This document shows positions 25,262 to 32,975 of a stretch of DNA of 64,000 nucleotides, piece after piece. Source of the stretch: Massilia endophytica (GTDB lineage: Bacteria; Pseudomonadota; Gammaproteobacteria; Burkholderiales; Burkholderiaceae_D); assembly GCF_021165955.1 (NCBI RefSeq), contig NZ_CP088952.1, forward strand, positions 1,984,001-2,048,000. Reading direction: 5' to 3'. A program made the translations under genes and the position numbers. Positions within the stretch are counted from its first letter, which is position 1; every line of letters begins with the position of its first letter. The notes beneath the pieces were generated by a model. It saw only the letters and a program-made list of their open reading frames with translations. It did not search any database and had not been told where the DNA came from.

Positions 25262-25913
25262 GCTCCCCAATCTGCCAAACATTAATGCCGAGCAGCTGAA
25301 AACGCCAACCGTCGAGCAGCTTGCGCCCGAAGGGGATCTGGCACATCCGCCCCGCATCCTGATGCTGTATGGCTCGCTGCGCGAACGCTCGTTCAGCCGG
25401 TTTCTGACCTTCGAGGCGGCGCACATCCTCCGCCACTTCGGCGCGGAAGTGAAGATTTACGATCCGACGGAGCTGCCGATGGTGGGTAGCGTGCCCGAGG
25501 ACCATCCGAAGGTGGTCGAGTTGCGCGAGTTATGCCTTTGGTCTGAAGGGCAGGTTTGGTGCAGTCCGGAACGCCATGGTGCGATCACGGCCGTGATGAA
25601 GAACCAGATCGACTGGATTCCGCTCGAGCAGGGCGCCATCCGGCCCAGCCAGGGCAAGACGCTGGCCGTGATGCAAGTATGCGGTGGCTCCCAATCCTTC
25701 AACGTGGTCAACACGCTGCGCCTCCTGGGCCGCTGGATGCGCATGTTCACCATCCCGAACCAGTCCTCGGTGCCGATGGCCTATAAAGAGTTCGACGAGG
25801 AAGGGCGCATGCGCCAGTCCGGCTACTACGACCGCGTGGTGGACGTGATGGAAGAACTGTTCAAGATGACGCTGCTCATGCGCGGGCGCGCAGCCTACCT
25901 GACCGACCGCTAA
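25254..25913 (+). CDS. arsH: ArsH NADPH-dependent FMN reductase, apparently shortened at the C-terminus
   Basis: A 219-residue flavodoxin-fold ArsH. Seen: MLYGSLRERSFSRFLTFEAA (FMN phosphate binding), the segment CLWSEGQVWCSPERHGAITAVMKNQIDWIP, and the end RGRAAYLTDR. ArsH oxidises trivalent organoarsenicals or reduces quinones and metals with NADPH. After the TAA at 25911, the same frame continues for 18 sense codons, starting SERNERQ, to a TAG at 25968. The usual ArsH tail has a Tyr before such an SER segment, so the TAA looks like a Tyr-to-stop mutation. Activity is probably kept, because the core domain is complete. Confidence 0.87.
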   Translation: MDKLPNLPNINAEQLKTPTVEQLAPEGDLAHPPRILMLYGSLRERSFSRFLTFEAAHILRHFGAEVKIYDPTELPMVGSVPEDHPKVVELRELCLWSEGQVWCSPERHGAITAVMKNQIDWIPLEQGAIRPSQGKTLAVMQVCGGSQSFNVVNTLRLLGRWMRMFTIPNQSSVPMAYKEFDEEGRMRQSGYYDRVVDVMEELFKMTLLMRGRAAYLTDR

Positions 25914-25978
25914 AGCGAGCGCAACGAGCGCCAGATGAAGGCGATCAATGCTGCCATCAAGCGTTTATAGCCGTTTTT

Positions 25979-26191
25979 CTAGTCACGTGGCATGTCGATA
26001 TCGAAGGCCTTGTTCCGGCATTCGCGTGCCACGCGCGAAATCAGCTGGCGAAACTCTTGCATGTCCAGGCCTCTATGCACGTTGGGAATAGGCGTCGCGC
26101 GCAAGACATGGTCTTGCTCGGCATGCACCATACGCGTTGAGCGGACCGGCCAGTCCGCATGCGCGATGAAGGTGTCTCGCTTGGACGGCAC
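25979..26191 (-). pseudogene. short unassigned open frame, probable gene remnant
   Basis: A frame open from about 26230 down to a stop at 25979 encodes up to 84 residues, with only a GTG (26191) as possible start and no ribosome-binding site. The sequence (for example SRVARECRNKAFDIDMPRD) looks like the end of a real protein, but I cannot name it. It lies in the 345-bp stretch between arsH and the VOC gene, together with the detached arsH tail (25914-25970) and a dif-like site (26242-26269). This pattern suggests a decayed junction. Confidence 0.35.
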
Positions 26192-26241
26192 GAGTTCGTG
26201 TAGGGCTTGGCGCTCCCGCAGGCCTTTGCATCACGGATCGC

Positions 26242-26269
26242 ATTTTACATAATACAAATTATGCGAAAT
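26242..26269 (-). other. dif-like XerC/XerD recombination site
   Basis: Read on the minus strand, the 28-mer has a left arm ATTTCGCATAA, a 6-bp centre TTTGTA and a right arm TTATGTAAAAT. Against E. coli dif (left GGTGCGCATAA, centre TGTATA, right TTATGTTAAAT), the XerD-side arm matches 10 of 11 and the XerC-side arm 8 of 11, with the correct 11-6-11 layout. The stop codon of the VOC gene lies inside the site. It is either the chromosomal dif or an attachment site used by a Xer-dependent mobile element. Confidence 0.6.
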
Positions 26270-26702
26270 TATCCAAGGACTCAGCGAGACCGACAATAAT
26301 GCCCTCAGGCCCTCTGATATAGGCCAGCCGGTACGTATTCTCGTACTCCATCTCGCCAATGATTTCGGTCCCGGATTCGCGCATGCGCGCGAGTACTTCG
26401 TCGATACCATCCACGGCAAACATCACGCGTCGCAGGCCCAGGGTGTTCACCGGCGCGTTCACGGGCCCGAACCTCACCGGCTCCGGCGTGTGGAACTTGT
26501 CCAGCTCGATTCCCTGGCCATCGGGTGTTCGCAGCATCGCCAAGGTCGCCTTGACGTCCCCCAGGCCAATAAGCTTCCCGACCATGGGACCCTGGACCGT
26601 TTGCTCGCCTTCGAGCGTGAGCCCCAGTTCGATGAAGAACGCTTTGACCGCTTCCAAATCGTCGACAACGATCAGAACGTTGTCCATGCGCTTGATGGTC
26701 AT
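26259..26702 (-). CDS. VOC (glyoxalase/bleomycin-resistance fold) protein
   Basis: A 147-residue VOC protein with two beta-alpha-beta-beta-beta repeats: IKRMDNVLIVVDDLEAVKAFFIELGL at the N-terminus and LRRVMFAVDGIDEVLARMRESGTEIIGE in the second half, ending RGPEGIIVGLAES. A metal-binding Glu is plausible in PEGIIVGLAE. Its ATG overlaps the stop of the DHFR-like gene (ATGA), so translation is coupled. The substrate is unknown. Its last codons are contained in the dif-like site. Confidence 0.85.
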   Translation of the reverse strand: MTIKRMDNVLIVVDDLEAVKAFFIELGLTLEGEQTVQGPMVGKLIGLGDVKATLAMLRTPDGQGIELDKFHTPEPVRFGPVNAPVNTLGLRRVMFAVDGIDEVLARMRESGTEIIGEMEYENTYRLAYIRGPEGIIVGLAESLDNFA

Positions 26703-27343
26703 TTTCGCAGCACCACGTGCGTCGCCAGCTCGGTTGGCACGTGTTCCGTGCAGCGGAAGCCCAGGCTTCGGAGATCCATCCCCGCGAACAAGGATTCGCC
26801 CGATCCAAGCAGCACCGGCGCAACGGCCAGGTGCATTTCGTCGACCAGGCCCGCCTGCACGTATTCGCGAATGGTCGCCACGCCGCCGCCCAGGCGCACA
26901 TTCTTGCCATTGGCAGCCTGGCGGGCCTGTTCGTAAGCGGATTCAATGCCGCCAGTGACAAAATGGAAGGTCGTGCCGCCTTTCATCTCCAGCGGTTCGC
27001 GGGGATGGTGCGTCAGCACGAACACCGGAACATGGTATGGCGGTTCGTCTCCCCACCAGCCTTTCCAGCTGTCGTCCGGCCACGGTCCGCGAACCGGTCC
27101 AAACATGTTCCGGCCCAGAATCCAGGCGCCGATGTTGGCGAAGCCGCGCGCCGCGAAGTCTTCGTTCGGACCGTCCGCTCCCTTGCTTTCGTCGCCCATC
27201 ATGCGCTGGAACGTGCGGGTGCCGATCAGCCATTTGTGCAGCGCTTCGCCGCCTTCGCCGAGCGGCGTTTTCAGGCTCTGGTTCGGACCGGCCCCGTAGC
27301 CATCGAGGGACACCGTGAAGCTTTGTACTTTGAGTTCGGACAT
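26699..27343 (-). CDS. dihydrofolate reductase/RibD C-terminal domain family protein
   Basis: A 214-residue protein with the RibD/DHFR-like fold. The start LKVQSFTVSLDGYGAG, the NIGAWILGRNMFG segment and the NADPH-contacting VRLGGGVATIREYVQAGLVDEM region are typical. These small relatives are usually NADPH-dependent reductases of unknown substrate rather than true folate enzymes. GGAG lies 6 bp upstream, in the end of the YcaO gene, and the VOC gene follows with ATGA coupling. Confidence 0.85.
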   Translation of the reverse strand: MSELKVQSFTVSLDGYGAGPNQSLKTPLGEGGEALHKWLIGTRTFQRMMGDESKGADGPNEDFAARGFANIGAWILGRNMFGPVRGPWPDDSWKGWWGDEPPYHVPVFVLTHHPREPLEMKGGTTFHFVTGGIESAYEQARQAANGKNVRLGGGVATIREYVQAGLVDEMHLAVAPVLLGSGESLFAGMDLRSLGFRCTEHVPTELATHVVLRK

Positions 27344-27351
27344 GAAGTCTC

Positions 27352-29550
27352 CTATGCGGCGGCCGCCTTGGCGCGCGCCGCGTGCAGTTTCTTGTAGCTG
27401 TCGAGCAGGCGCTGATGCCTGTCGAGGCCTTCCAGTTTCATGCTGGTCGGAGTCAGGCCGTAGAAACGCACGCTGCCATCCACCGAGCCGATAACGGCGT
27501 CCATCCGTGCATCGCCAAACATGCGCCGGAAGCTGACCACATAGTCGTCGAGTTCCATCTCTTCGTCCAGCTCCACCTCCAGCACCGCATTCAGGGCCTG
27601 GTAGAAGAGCCGGCGCTCGACCGTGTTGTCGTTGTACTGCAGGAAGGCTTCCACCAGTTCCTGCGCGGCTTCCAGTTCCTGCAATGCCAATTGAATGAGC
27701 AGCTTCAATTCCAGAACCGTGAGCTGGCCCCAGACCGTATTCTCGTCGAAGTCGATGCCGATCAGGGTGGCAATGTCACCGTATTCGTCCAGCTCATTGT
27801 TCTCCAGCCGGTCCAGCAGCGCTTCCAGGCTGGCGTCATCCAGGCGGTGCAGGTTCAGGATATCGGCGCGGAACAGGAGCGCCTTGTTGGTGTTGTCCCA
27901 GACCAGGTCTTCAACAGGATAAATCTCCGAATAGCCCGGCACCAGGATGCGGCAGGCGGTGGCGCCTAGGTGCGTGTACTCCGCCGTGTAAACCTCCTTC
28001 CCCATGTCTTCGAGAATGCCGAACAGGGTTCGGGCTTCGTCGGCATTGGAGTTGTCGCCGTGGCCGGAGAAATCCCATTCCACGAAGTCGTAGTCCGCTT
28101 TGGCGCTGAAGAAGCGCCAGGAGACGATGCCGCTCGAATCGATGAAGTGTTCGACGAAGTTATTGGGCTCGGTCACCGCGTTGCTGACAAAGGTCGGCGG
28201 AGGCAGATCGTTCAGGCCTTCGAAGCTGCGGCCTTGCAGCAGCTCCGTGAGGCTGCGCTCCAGGGCCACCTGGAAGCTCGGATGCGCCCCGAAGGATGCA
28301 AACACGCCGCCCGTGCGCGGGTTCATCAGGGTCACGCACATCACCGGATACTTCCCGCCCAGCGAGGCGTCCTTCACCAGCACCGGGAAGCCCTGCTCTT
28401 CCAGGCCGCGGATGCCTGCAACGATGCCCGGATACTTGGCGAGCACCTCCTGCGGCACGTCCGGCAGGGCCATCTCCCCTTCCAGGATTTCGCGTTTCAC
28501 CGCCCTTTCGAAAATCTCGGACAGGCATTGCACCTGCGCCTCGGCCAGCGTATTCCCGGCGCTCATGCCATTGCTGACGAAGAGGTTCTCGATCAGGTTT
28601 GACGGGAAGTACACCACTTCCCCGTCCGACTGCCGGATGAACGGCAGCGAGCAGATGCCGCGTTCCACATTGCCGGAATTGGTGTCGACCAGGTGCGAGC
28701 CGCGCAGCTCTCCATCGGGGTCGTAGACCTCACGGCAGTATTCATCCAGAATTTCGGCAGGCAGCGCATCGTTCTTGCCAGGCTTGAACCAGCGCTCCTC
28801 GGGATAATGCACAAAGGGCGCATTGGCGATGTCTTCGCCCCAGAACACACCTGCGTAGAAGTGGTTGCAGTTCAAACGTTCGATGTACTCGCCCAGCGCG
28901 GACGCCAGCGCACTCTCCTTGGTCGCCCCCTTGCCGTTGGTGAAGCACATGGGCGAATGCGCGTCGCGGATATGCAGCGACCACACGTTCGGAACGATAT
29001 TGCGCCAGGATGCGATCTCGATCTTGATGCCGAGGGCTGCCAGAACGCCCGACATATTGGCGATGGTCTGCTCCAGCGGCAGGTCCTTGCCCGGAATATA
29101 GGTACTCGTGTCGGCGTCCGGATTCAGCGTCAGCAGGGCCTGCGCGTCCGCATCCAGGTTCTCCACTTCTTCGATGATGAACTCGGGGCCCGTTTGCACC
29201 ACCTTCTTGACCGTGCAGCGGTCGATGGAGCGCAAAATGCCCTGGCGGTCTTTTTCAGAGATATCGGCGGGCAGCTCGACCTGGATCTTGAAGATCTGCT
29301 GGTATCGATTTTCGGGGTCAACGATATTGTTCTGTGACAGGCGGATGTTCTCGGTCGGGATATTGCGCGTGTCGCAGTACAGCTTCACGAAATACGCCGC
29401 GCACAGGGCCGATGAGGCCAGAAAATAGTCGAACGGACCAGGCGCCGAGCCGTCGCCCTTGTAGCGGATGGGCTGGTCGGCCACCACCGTGAAGTCATCG
29501 AACTTGGCCTCGAGGCGAAGCTTGTCGAGGAAGTTGACCTTAATTTCCAT
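27352..29550 (-). CDS. OsmC domain / YcaO domain fusion protein
   Basis: A 732-residue fusion. Residues 1-135 form an OsmC-like domain that keeps both candidate thiol residues, C50 (SSALCAAYF) and C112 (IDRCTVKKV). Residues about 160-580 are a YcaO domain with the ATP/Mg-binding pattern ALGEYIER (E221, E224, R225) and a second one in LSEIFERAVKRE. The last 150 residues are acidic and helical. YcaO enzymes activate amide backbones with ATP; E. coli YcaO has been linked to RimO-dependent methylthiolation of ribosomal protein S12. The target of the OsmC fusion is unknown. It begins an operon with the DHFR-like and VOC genes. Confidence 0.9.
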   Translation of the reverse strand: MEIKVNFLDKLRLEAKFDDFTVVADQPIRYKGDGSAPGPFDYFLASSALCAAYFVKLYCDTRNIPTENIRLSQNNIVDPENRYQQIFKIQVELPADISEKDRQGILRSIDRCTVKKVVQTGPEFIIEEVENLDADAQALLTLNPDADTSTYIPGKDLPLEQTIANMSGVLAALGIKIEIASWRNIVPNVWSLHIRDAHSPMCFTNGKGATKESALASALGEYIERLNCNHFYAGVFWGEDIANAPFVHYPEERWFKPGKNDALPAEILDEYCREVYDPDGELRGSHLVDTNSGNVERGICSLPFIRQSDGEVVYFPSNLIENLFVSNGMSAGNTLAEAQVQCLSEIFERAVKREILEGEMALPDVPQEVLAKYPGIVAGIRGLEEQGFPVLVKDASLGGKYPVMCVTLMNPRTGGVFASFGAHPSFQVALERSLTELLQGRSFEGLNDLPPPTFVSNAVTEPNNFVEHFIDSSGIVSWRFFSAKADYDFVEWDFSGHGDNSNADEARTLFGILEDMGKEVYTAEYTHLGATACRILVPGYSEIYPVEDLVWDNTNKALLFRADILNLHRLDDASLEALLDRLENNELDEYGDIATLIGIDFDENTVWGQLTVLELKLLIQLALQELEAAQELVEAFLQYNDNTVERRLFYQALNAVLEVELDEEMELDDYVVSFRRMFGDARMDAVIGSVDGSVRFYGLTPTSMKLEGLDRHQRLLDSYKKLHAARAKAAAA

Positions 29551-29639
29551 AAAAGTAGTCCAAATAGTGCTATAAATTGCGTGGACACCATTATCCGTCT
29601 TTTCGACCGAGCCGCACAGGCTGTTGAACCGTCTTCTCC

Positions 29640-30227
29640 ATGCATGCCCACGATCTGCAGCGTATCGCCGAGTACATGATGCCGGTTTTCCCGGCGCAGC
29701 AATCCGATCTCGGTTTCCTTTTCGGCACCCGCCATGGCGTGCCTGAATTCTGTGCAGCGGCGCATTCGCTCTGGCAGGAAGGCATGTTCGGGCGTCTCCT
29801 TGTCTCCGGCGGACGCACGGGCAGCTCGGCTCTGGCCGAGGCGGACCTGATCGGCGCGGAGCTGGTCAGGCTGGGTGTTCCGGAGTCCGCCCTTATTCTG
29901 GAAACTGCCGCCACGAATACCGGCGAGAATGTGCAGTTCGGACGGCGCAAAGTGGCGGAAGCCATGGATCTCGGCGCTATCCGGAGCGTTCTCGTGATCG
30001 GGAAAGTGTGCTCGACCCGGCGCTACCTCATGACCTTGCAGCGCCATTGGCCCGGCCTGCGCATGTCGGTCTGCCCGGTCAATTATTTCGGCGTTTCGGT
30101 GGAGCGCTGGCACGAGCACGAGGAATTCCGTGCGCGGGTGCTCGGGGAGTTCGAGAAGATCCCGCTCTATCTCCAGAAAGGCTTTCTGGACGAGATTGAG
30201 GGTTGCGCCGCCTATCCGGCTTTGTAA
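29640..30227 (+). CDS. YdcF family (DUF218) protein
   Basis: A 195-residue cytoplasmic YdcF/DUF218 protein, with the conserved LLVSGGRTG, the acidic EADLIGAELVRLGVPESALILE stretch and the ATNTGENVQFGRR segment. Family members bind nucleotide-like ligands; some relatives act in cell-envelope processes. There is no membrane segment here, unlike the larger DUF218 proteins. It is divergent from the OsmC-YcaO gene and its 3' end overlaps the serine hydrolase gene by 16 bp (convergent). Confidence 0.85.
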   Translation: MHAHDLQRIAEYMMPVFPAQQSDLGFLFGTRHGVPEFCAAAHSLWQEGMFGRLLVSGGRTGSSALAEADLIGAELVRLGVPESALILETAATNTGENVQFGRRKVAEAMDLGAIRSVLVIGKVCSTRRYLMTLQRHWPGLRMSVCPVNYFGVSVERWHEHEEFRARVLGEFEKIPLYLQKGFLDEIEGCAAYPAL

Positions 30228-31294
30228 GCGGTCTCCATCAAGGCGCTGGCCAGGGCGCCCAGCTTCTGGTGGTCGTAGCTGCTGTTGTTGAAAACGACGA
30301 CGGTGATTCCGTCCCCCAGTACCCGGCGCGCGACGAGGCGGAAGCCGCCGTTCGACCCGTCTTCCCAGGCCGCCTCGCGGTCCTGGCCCGCAATCGTTTC
30401 GATTCGCGTTCTTCCGCCGAGCGCGTAGCGCTGGTCGGGCATGTTTACTTTCATCAGTGTGGCGCGCGACGCAGGTGTCAGGACGCCTCCGCTCAGCACC
30501 TGGTCCATCAGGCGCAGCATATCCGGCGCGCTGCTGTAAAAGCCCCCTGCCATCGCCATGTAGTCCGGAATCGCGTTGACCTTCCGCTGCCACGACGCCA
30601 GCGGCCCCGCGTAGGCCACCGCCATGCGCGGCACAGCGCTGGATTCGCCACGATAAACACCGCTGCTGTTCAAGCCCAGGGGGCTTGTCAGCCACGCTTC
30701 GACACAGTCGCTGTAGGACTTGCCGCTCACTCGTTCGACAATGGCTTTCACAATGATCCAGTTCGAGTGCGAATAGTCCCAGCTGGCGCCGGGAGCGAAG
30801 CGCAGGTCGCCGCTTGCGTAACGGCGCACGGCTTCCATCTGCTCAAGTTCGGTCAGCGCCACTTGCGGATCGGCCTTCCTGGCAGCGATGATGTCGTTCG
30901 GCACGCCGCTGGAATGGCTCATCAGATGGCGTAAAGTCAGCTGGGAACCGGTGTCGGCGCGGTAGTCCGGCAGATATGTTCGGATCGGCTCATCCAGTTT
31001 CAGCGTGCCCTGGTCGACCAGTTTCATGACTACGATGGCGGCAATCCATTTCGATACGGAGCCCGTTTCGAAGGTGGTCGTCAAAGCCATTGGCGTCTGG
31101 ATCCGGGGATCCGCCACTCCCATCGCTTTGCTGAACAGGATATTCGCCCCTCGGCCGACCACAATGGTGCCATTGAAGTCCGGGTAACTGCCAAGGGCGC
31201 CCTCGTAGCCGGGGGAGCCAGACCAGCCGAAGGCCGAGGCGACGGGTGCCAGAGCGATTGTTCCTACCAAACCCAGATACTGACGGCGATCCAC
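30212..31294 (-). CDS. serine hydrolase (beta-lactamase class C/penicillin-binding protein fold)
   Basis: A 360-residue exported serine hydrolase. A short signal peptide is visible (QYLGLVGTIALAPVASAFG). The catalytic SxxK motif is SVSK in FETGSVSKWIAAIVVMKL, and a Tyr motif is in WDYSHSNWIIVKAIVERV. The third motif is not of the standard KTG form. The likely activity is a periplasmic esterase, D-aminopeptidase or beta-lactamase-like hydrolase. The start is a GTG with GGAGG 7 bp upstream. It follows the two fucosidase genes on the same strand, which may indicate a shared role in glycan use. Confidence 0.82.
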   Translation of the reverse strand: MDRRQYLGLVGTIALAPVASAFGWSGSPGYEGALGSYPDFNGTIVVGRGANILFSKAMGVADPRIQTPMALTTTFETGSVSKWIAAIVVMKLVDQGTLKLDEPIRTYLPDYRADTGSQLTLRHLMSHSSGVPNDIIAARKADPQVALTELEQMEAVRRYASGDLRFAPGASWDYSHSNWIIVKAIVERVSGKSYSDCVEAWLTSPLGLNSSGVYRGESSAVPRMAVAYAGPLASWQRKVNAIPDYMAMAGGFYSSAPDMLRLMDQVLSGGVLTPASRATLMKVNMPDQRYALGGRTRIETIAGQDREAAWEDGSNGGFRLVARRVLGDGITVVVFNNSSYDHQKLGALASALMETAYKAG

Positions 31295-31363
31295 GACGAA
31301 GCCTCCGAGGAAGAAGACCCGCGTAATATAGCCTCTTCCGTTGGCTGCGCCTAGTCTATCGGA

Positions 31364-32968
31364 TTAAACGATCTTCAAAGCGGAGGCATAGGCCAGCACC
31401 GGTGGCTGCGCCGGGAGCGTCACTTCCAGCGCCCCTTCCCTCTGGGTGAAGGGCAGCGGAGTCCCCTGCCCCACCAGTTCGACCCGGGAAACGGTCTTCT
31501 TCCCGCTTCCCATTGCCTTGATGGACACCTTGCCGTCCTGCGGCCAGCCCATGACGAAGGCATACACGGCGTCGCCTTTCGCAGTGAAACGGATGTCCGC
31601 AGCCTCGAAGGGCTTGTTCTTGCCCTCGTTGAAGCCCTGGGCGGAGATGGGCGCGGCCGATTCCACGGACGGGCCTTCGCCAAACTGCGACCATGGGCGC
31701 GTGTCGTAAATTGCCTCCCCGTTGACTGCGATCCAGCGGCCGATTTCTTCCACGATGGCGCGTTCCTGCTCGTCGATACTGCCGTCGCCGCGCACCGGAA
31801 CGCTCAGGAGCAGGTTGCCGTTCTTGCTGACGACGTCGATCAGCGTGTGCACAACCGTCTGTGCGCTCTTGTAGCCCTTCCTGTCGTACACCCGCCGGTC
31901 GTAATGCCAGCTGCCGATGCAGGTGCAGGTTTGCCATGGCAGCGGCTCGATCTCGTTGCTTTGCCCGCGTTCGATATCCCACACCATGCATTTGCGCTGC
32001 TGTGCATCGAGGATCTTGCCGTTGACGACCGCCTCCAGTCGCCCCTTCCGGGCGGTGCTGCGGTTGTACAGGTGCGCTGCTAGGCGCAGGCCCACATCGC
32101 TCACGGGCCACAGGGGTAGCGCCGTGTCGTCGAAGTACACGAGATCGGGATCGCAGCTGTTGATGAGATCTACCGTGCGGTTGTAGAACTTCTCGCAGTA
32201 CTCCTTCGACGGCACCGCTGCCCCGCCCTGCCATTCCCATTGCTTCTGGTAGGCCTCATGGTTGGCAGGACGCTGGCTTGCCGGATGGACCTGCTCATAG
32301 AGTCCCTGCGGATCGAAGCCCTCCCACCACTTGCCCTTCCCTTGCGCTTTTCCCAGCAGGCCGTCGTACGGCCGGGCGGTTTCATACCATGTCCACGCAT
32401 GGGAAGCGTGCACGCTCACGCCGAAGCGCAGGCCGTTGTTGCGGGCAGCCTTCGCCCAGCCTGCGATCAAATCCTTCCGGGGGCCGATCCTTGTGGAATT
32501 CCACTGCGGCTGATATTTGCTGGCGTACAGGTCGAAATTGTCGTGGTGGTTCGCCAGGGCGACGAAGTAGCGTGCGCCGGCCTGCTTGTACAGCGCCACC
32601 AGAGCTTCCGGGTCCCAGCGCTCCGCCTTCCAGCGGTGAATCACGTCCTTGAAGCCGAACACCGAGGGGTGGCCATATTTCTTGAGGTGATAGCGATAGG
32701 CTTCACTGTCCTTTTCGTACATCGCACGTGCGTACCAGTCGCCGAACTCGGGTTCGCATTGCGGGCCCCAGTGCGCCCAGATGCCGAACTTCGCGTTCCT
32801 GTACCACTCCGGCGTTTCGTAGGACGACAGCGAGTTCCAGTCGGCCTGGAACGGCCCGGAAGCCATGGGCTCCATGCCGGAACGCGCTCGCGCTGCAAGC
32901 GCGTGCGGGGCCAGAGCGAGGCCGGGAGCCGCCGCTGCGATGTGTTTCAACAGTTCTCGTCTTCTCAT
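31364..32968 (-). CDS. alpha-L-fucosidase, GH29 family (first of two)
   Basis: A 534-residue GH29 enzyme with an N-terminal Tat-like signal (MRRRELLKHIAAAAPGLALAP). Seen: FGIWAHWGPQ, the YFVALANHHDNFDLY segment with the conserved His pair, and the nucleophile region DLVYFDDTALP. GH29 retaining fucosidases remove alpha-L-fucose from glycans. ATG 32968 is preferred over upstream in-frame starts because it begins the twin-arginine signal and has AAGGAAG 4 bp before it. The gene starts 7 bp after the stop of a second GH29 gene. Confidence 0.85.
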   Translation of the reverse strand: MRRRELLKHIAAAAPGLALAPHALAARARSGMEPMASGPFQADWNSLSSYETPEWYRNAKFGIWAHWGPQCEPEFGDWYARAMYEKDSEAYRYHLKKYGHPSVFGFKDVIHRWKAERWDPEALVALYKQAGARYFVALANHHDNFDLYASKYQPQWNSTRIGPRKDLIAGWAKAARNNGLRFGVSVHASHAWTWYETARPYDGLLGKAQGKGKWWEGFDPQGLYEQVHPASQRPANHEAYQKQWEWQGGAAVPSKEYCEKFYNRTVDLINSCDPDLVYFDDTALPLWPVSDVGLRLAAHLYNRSTARKGRLEAVVNGKILDAQQRKCMVWDIERGQSNEIEPLPWQTCTCIGSWHYDRRVYDRKGYKSAQTVVHTLIDVVSKNGNLLLSVPVRGDGSIDEQERAIVEEIGRWIAVNGEAIYDTRPWSQFGEGPSVESAAPISAQGFNEGKNKPFEAADIRFTAKGDAVYAFVMGWPQDGKVSIKAMGSGKKTVSRVELVGQGTPLPFTQREGALEVTLPAQPPVLAYASALKIV

Positions 32969-32975
32969 GACTTCC

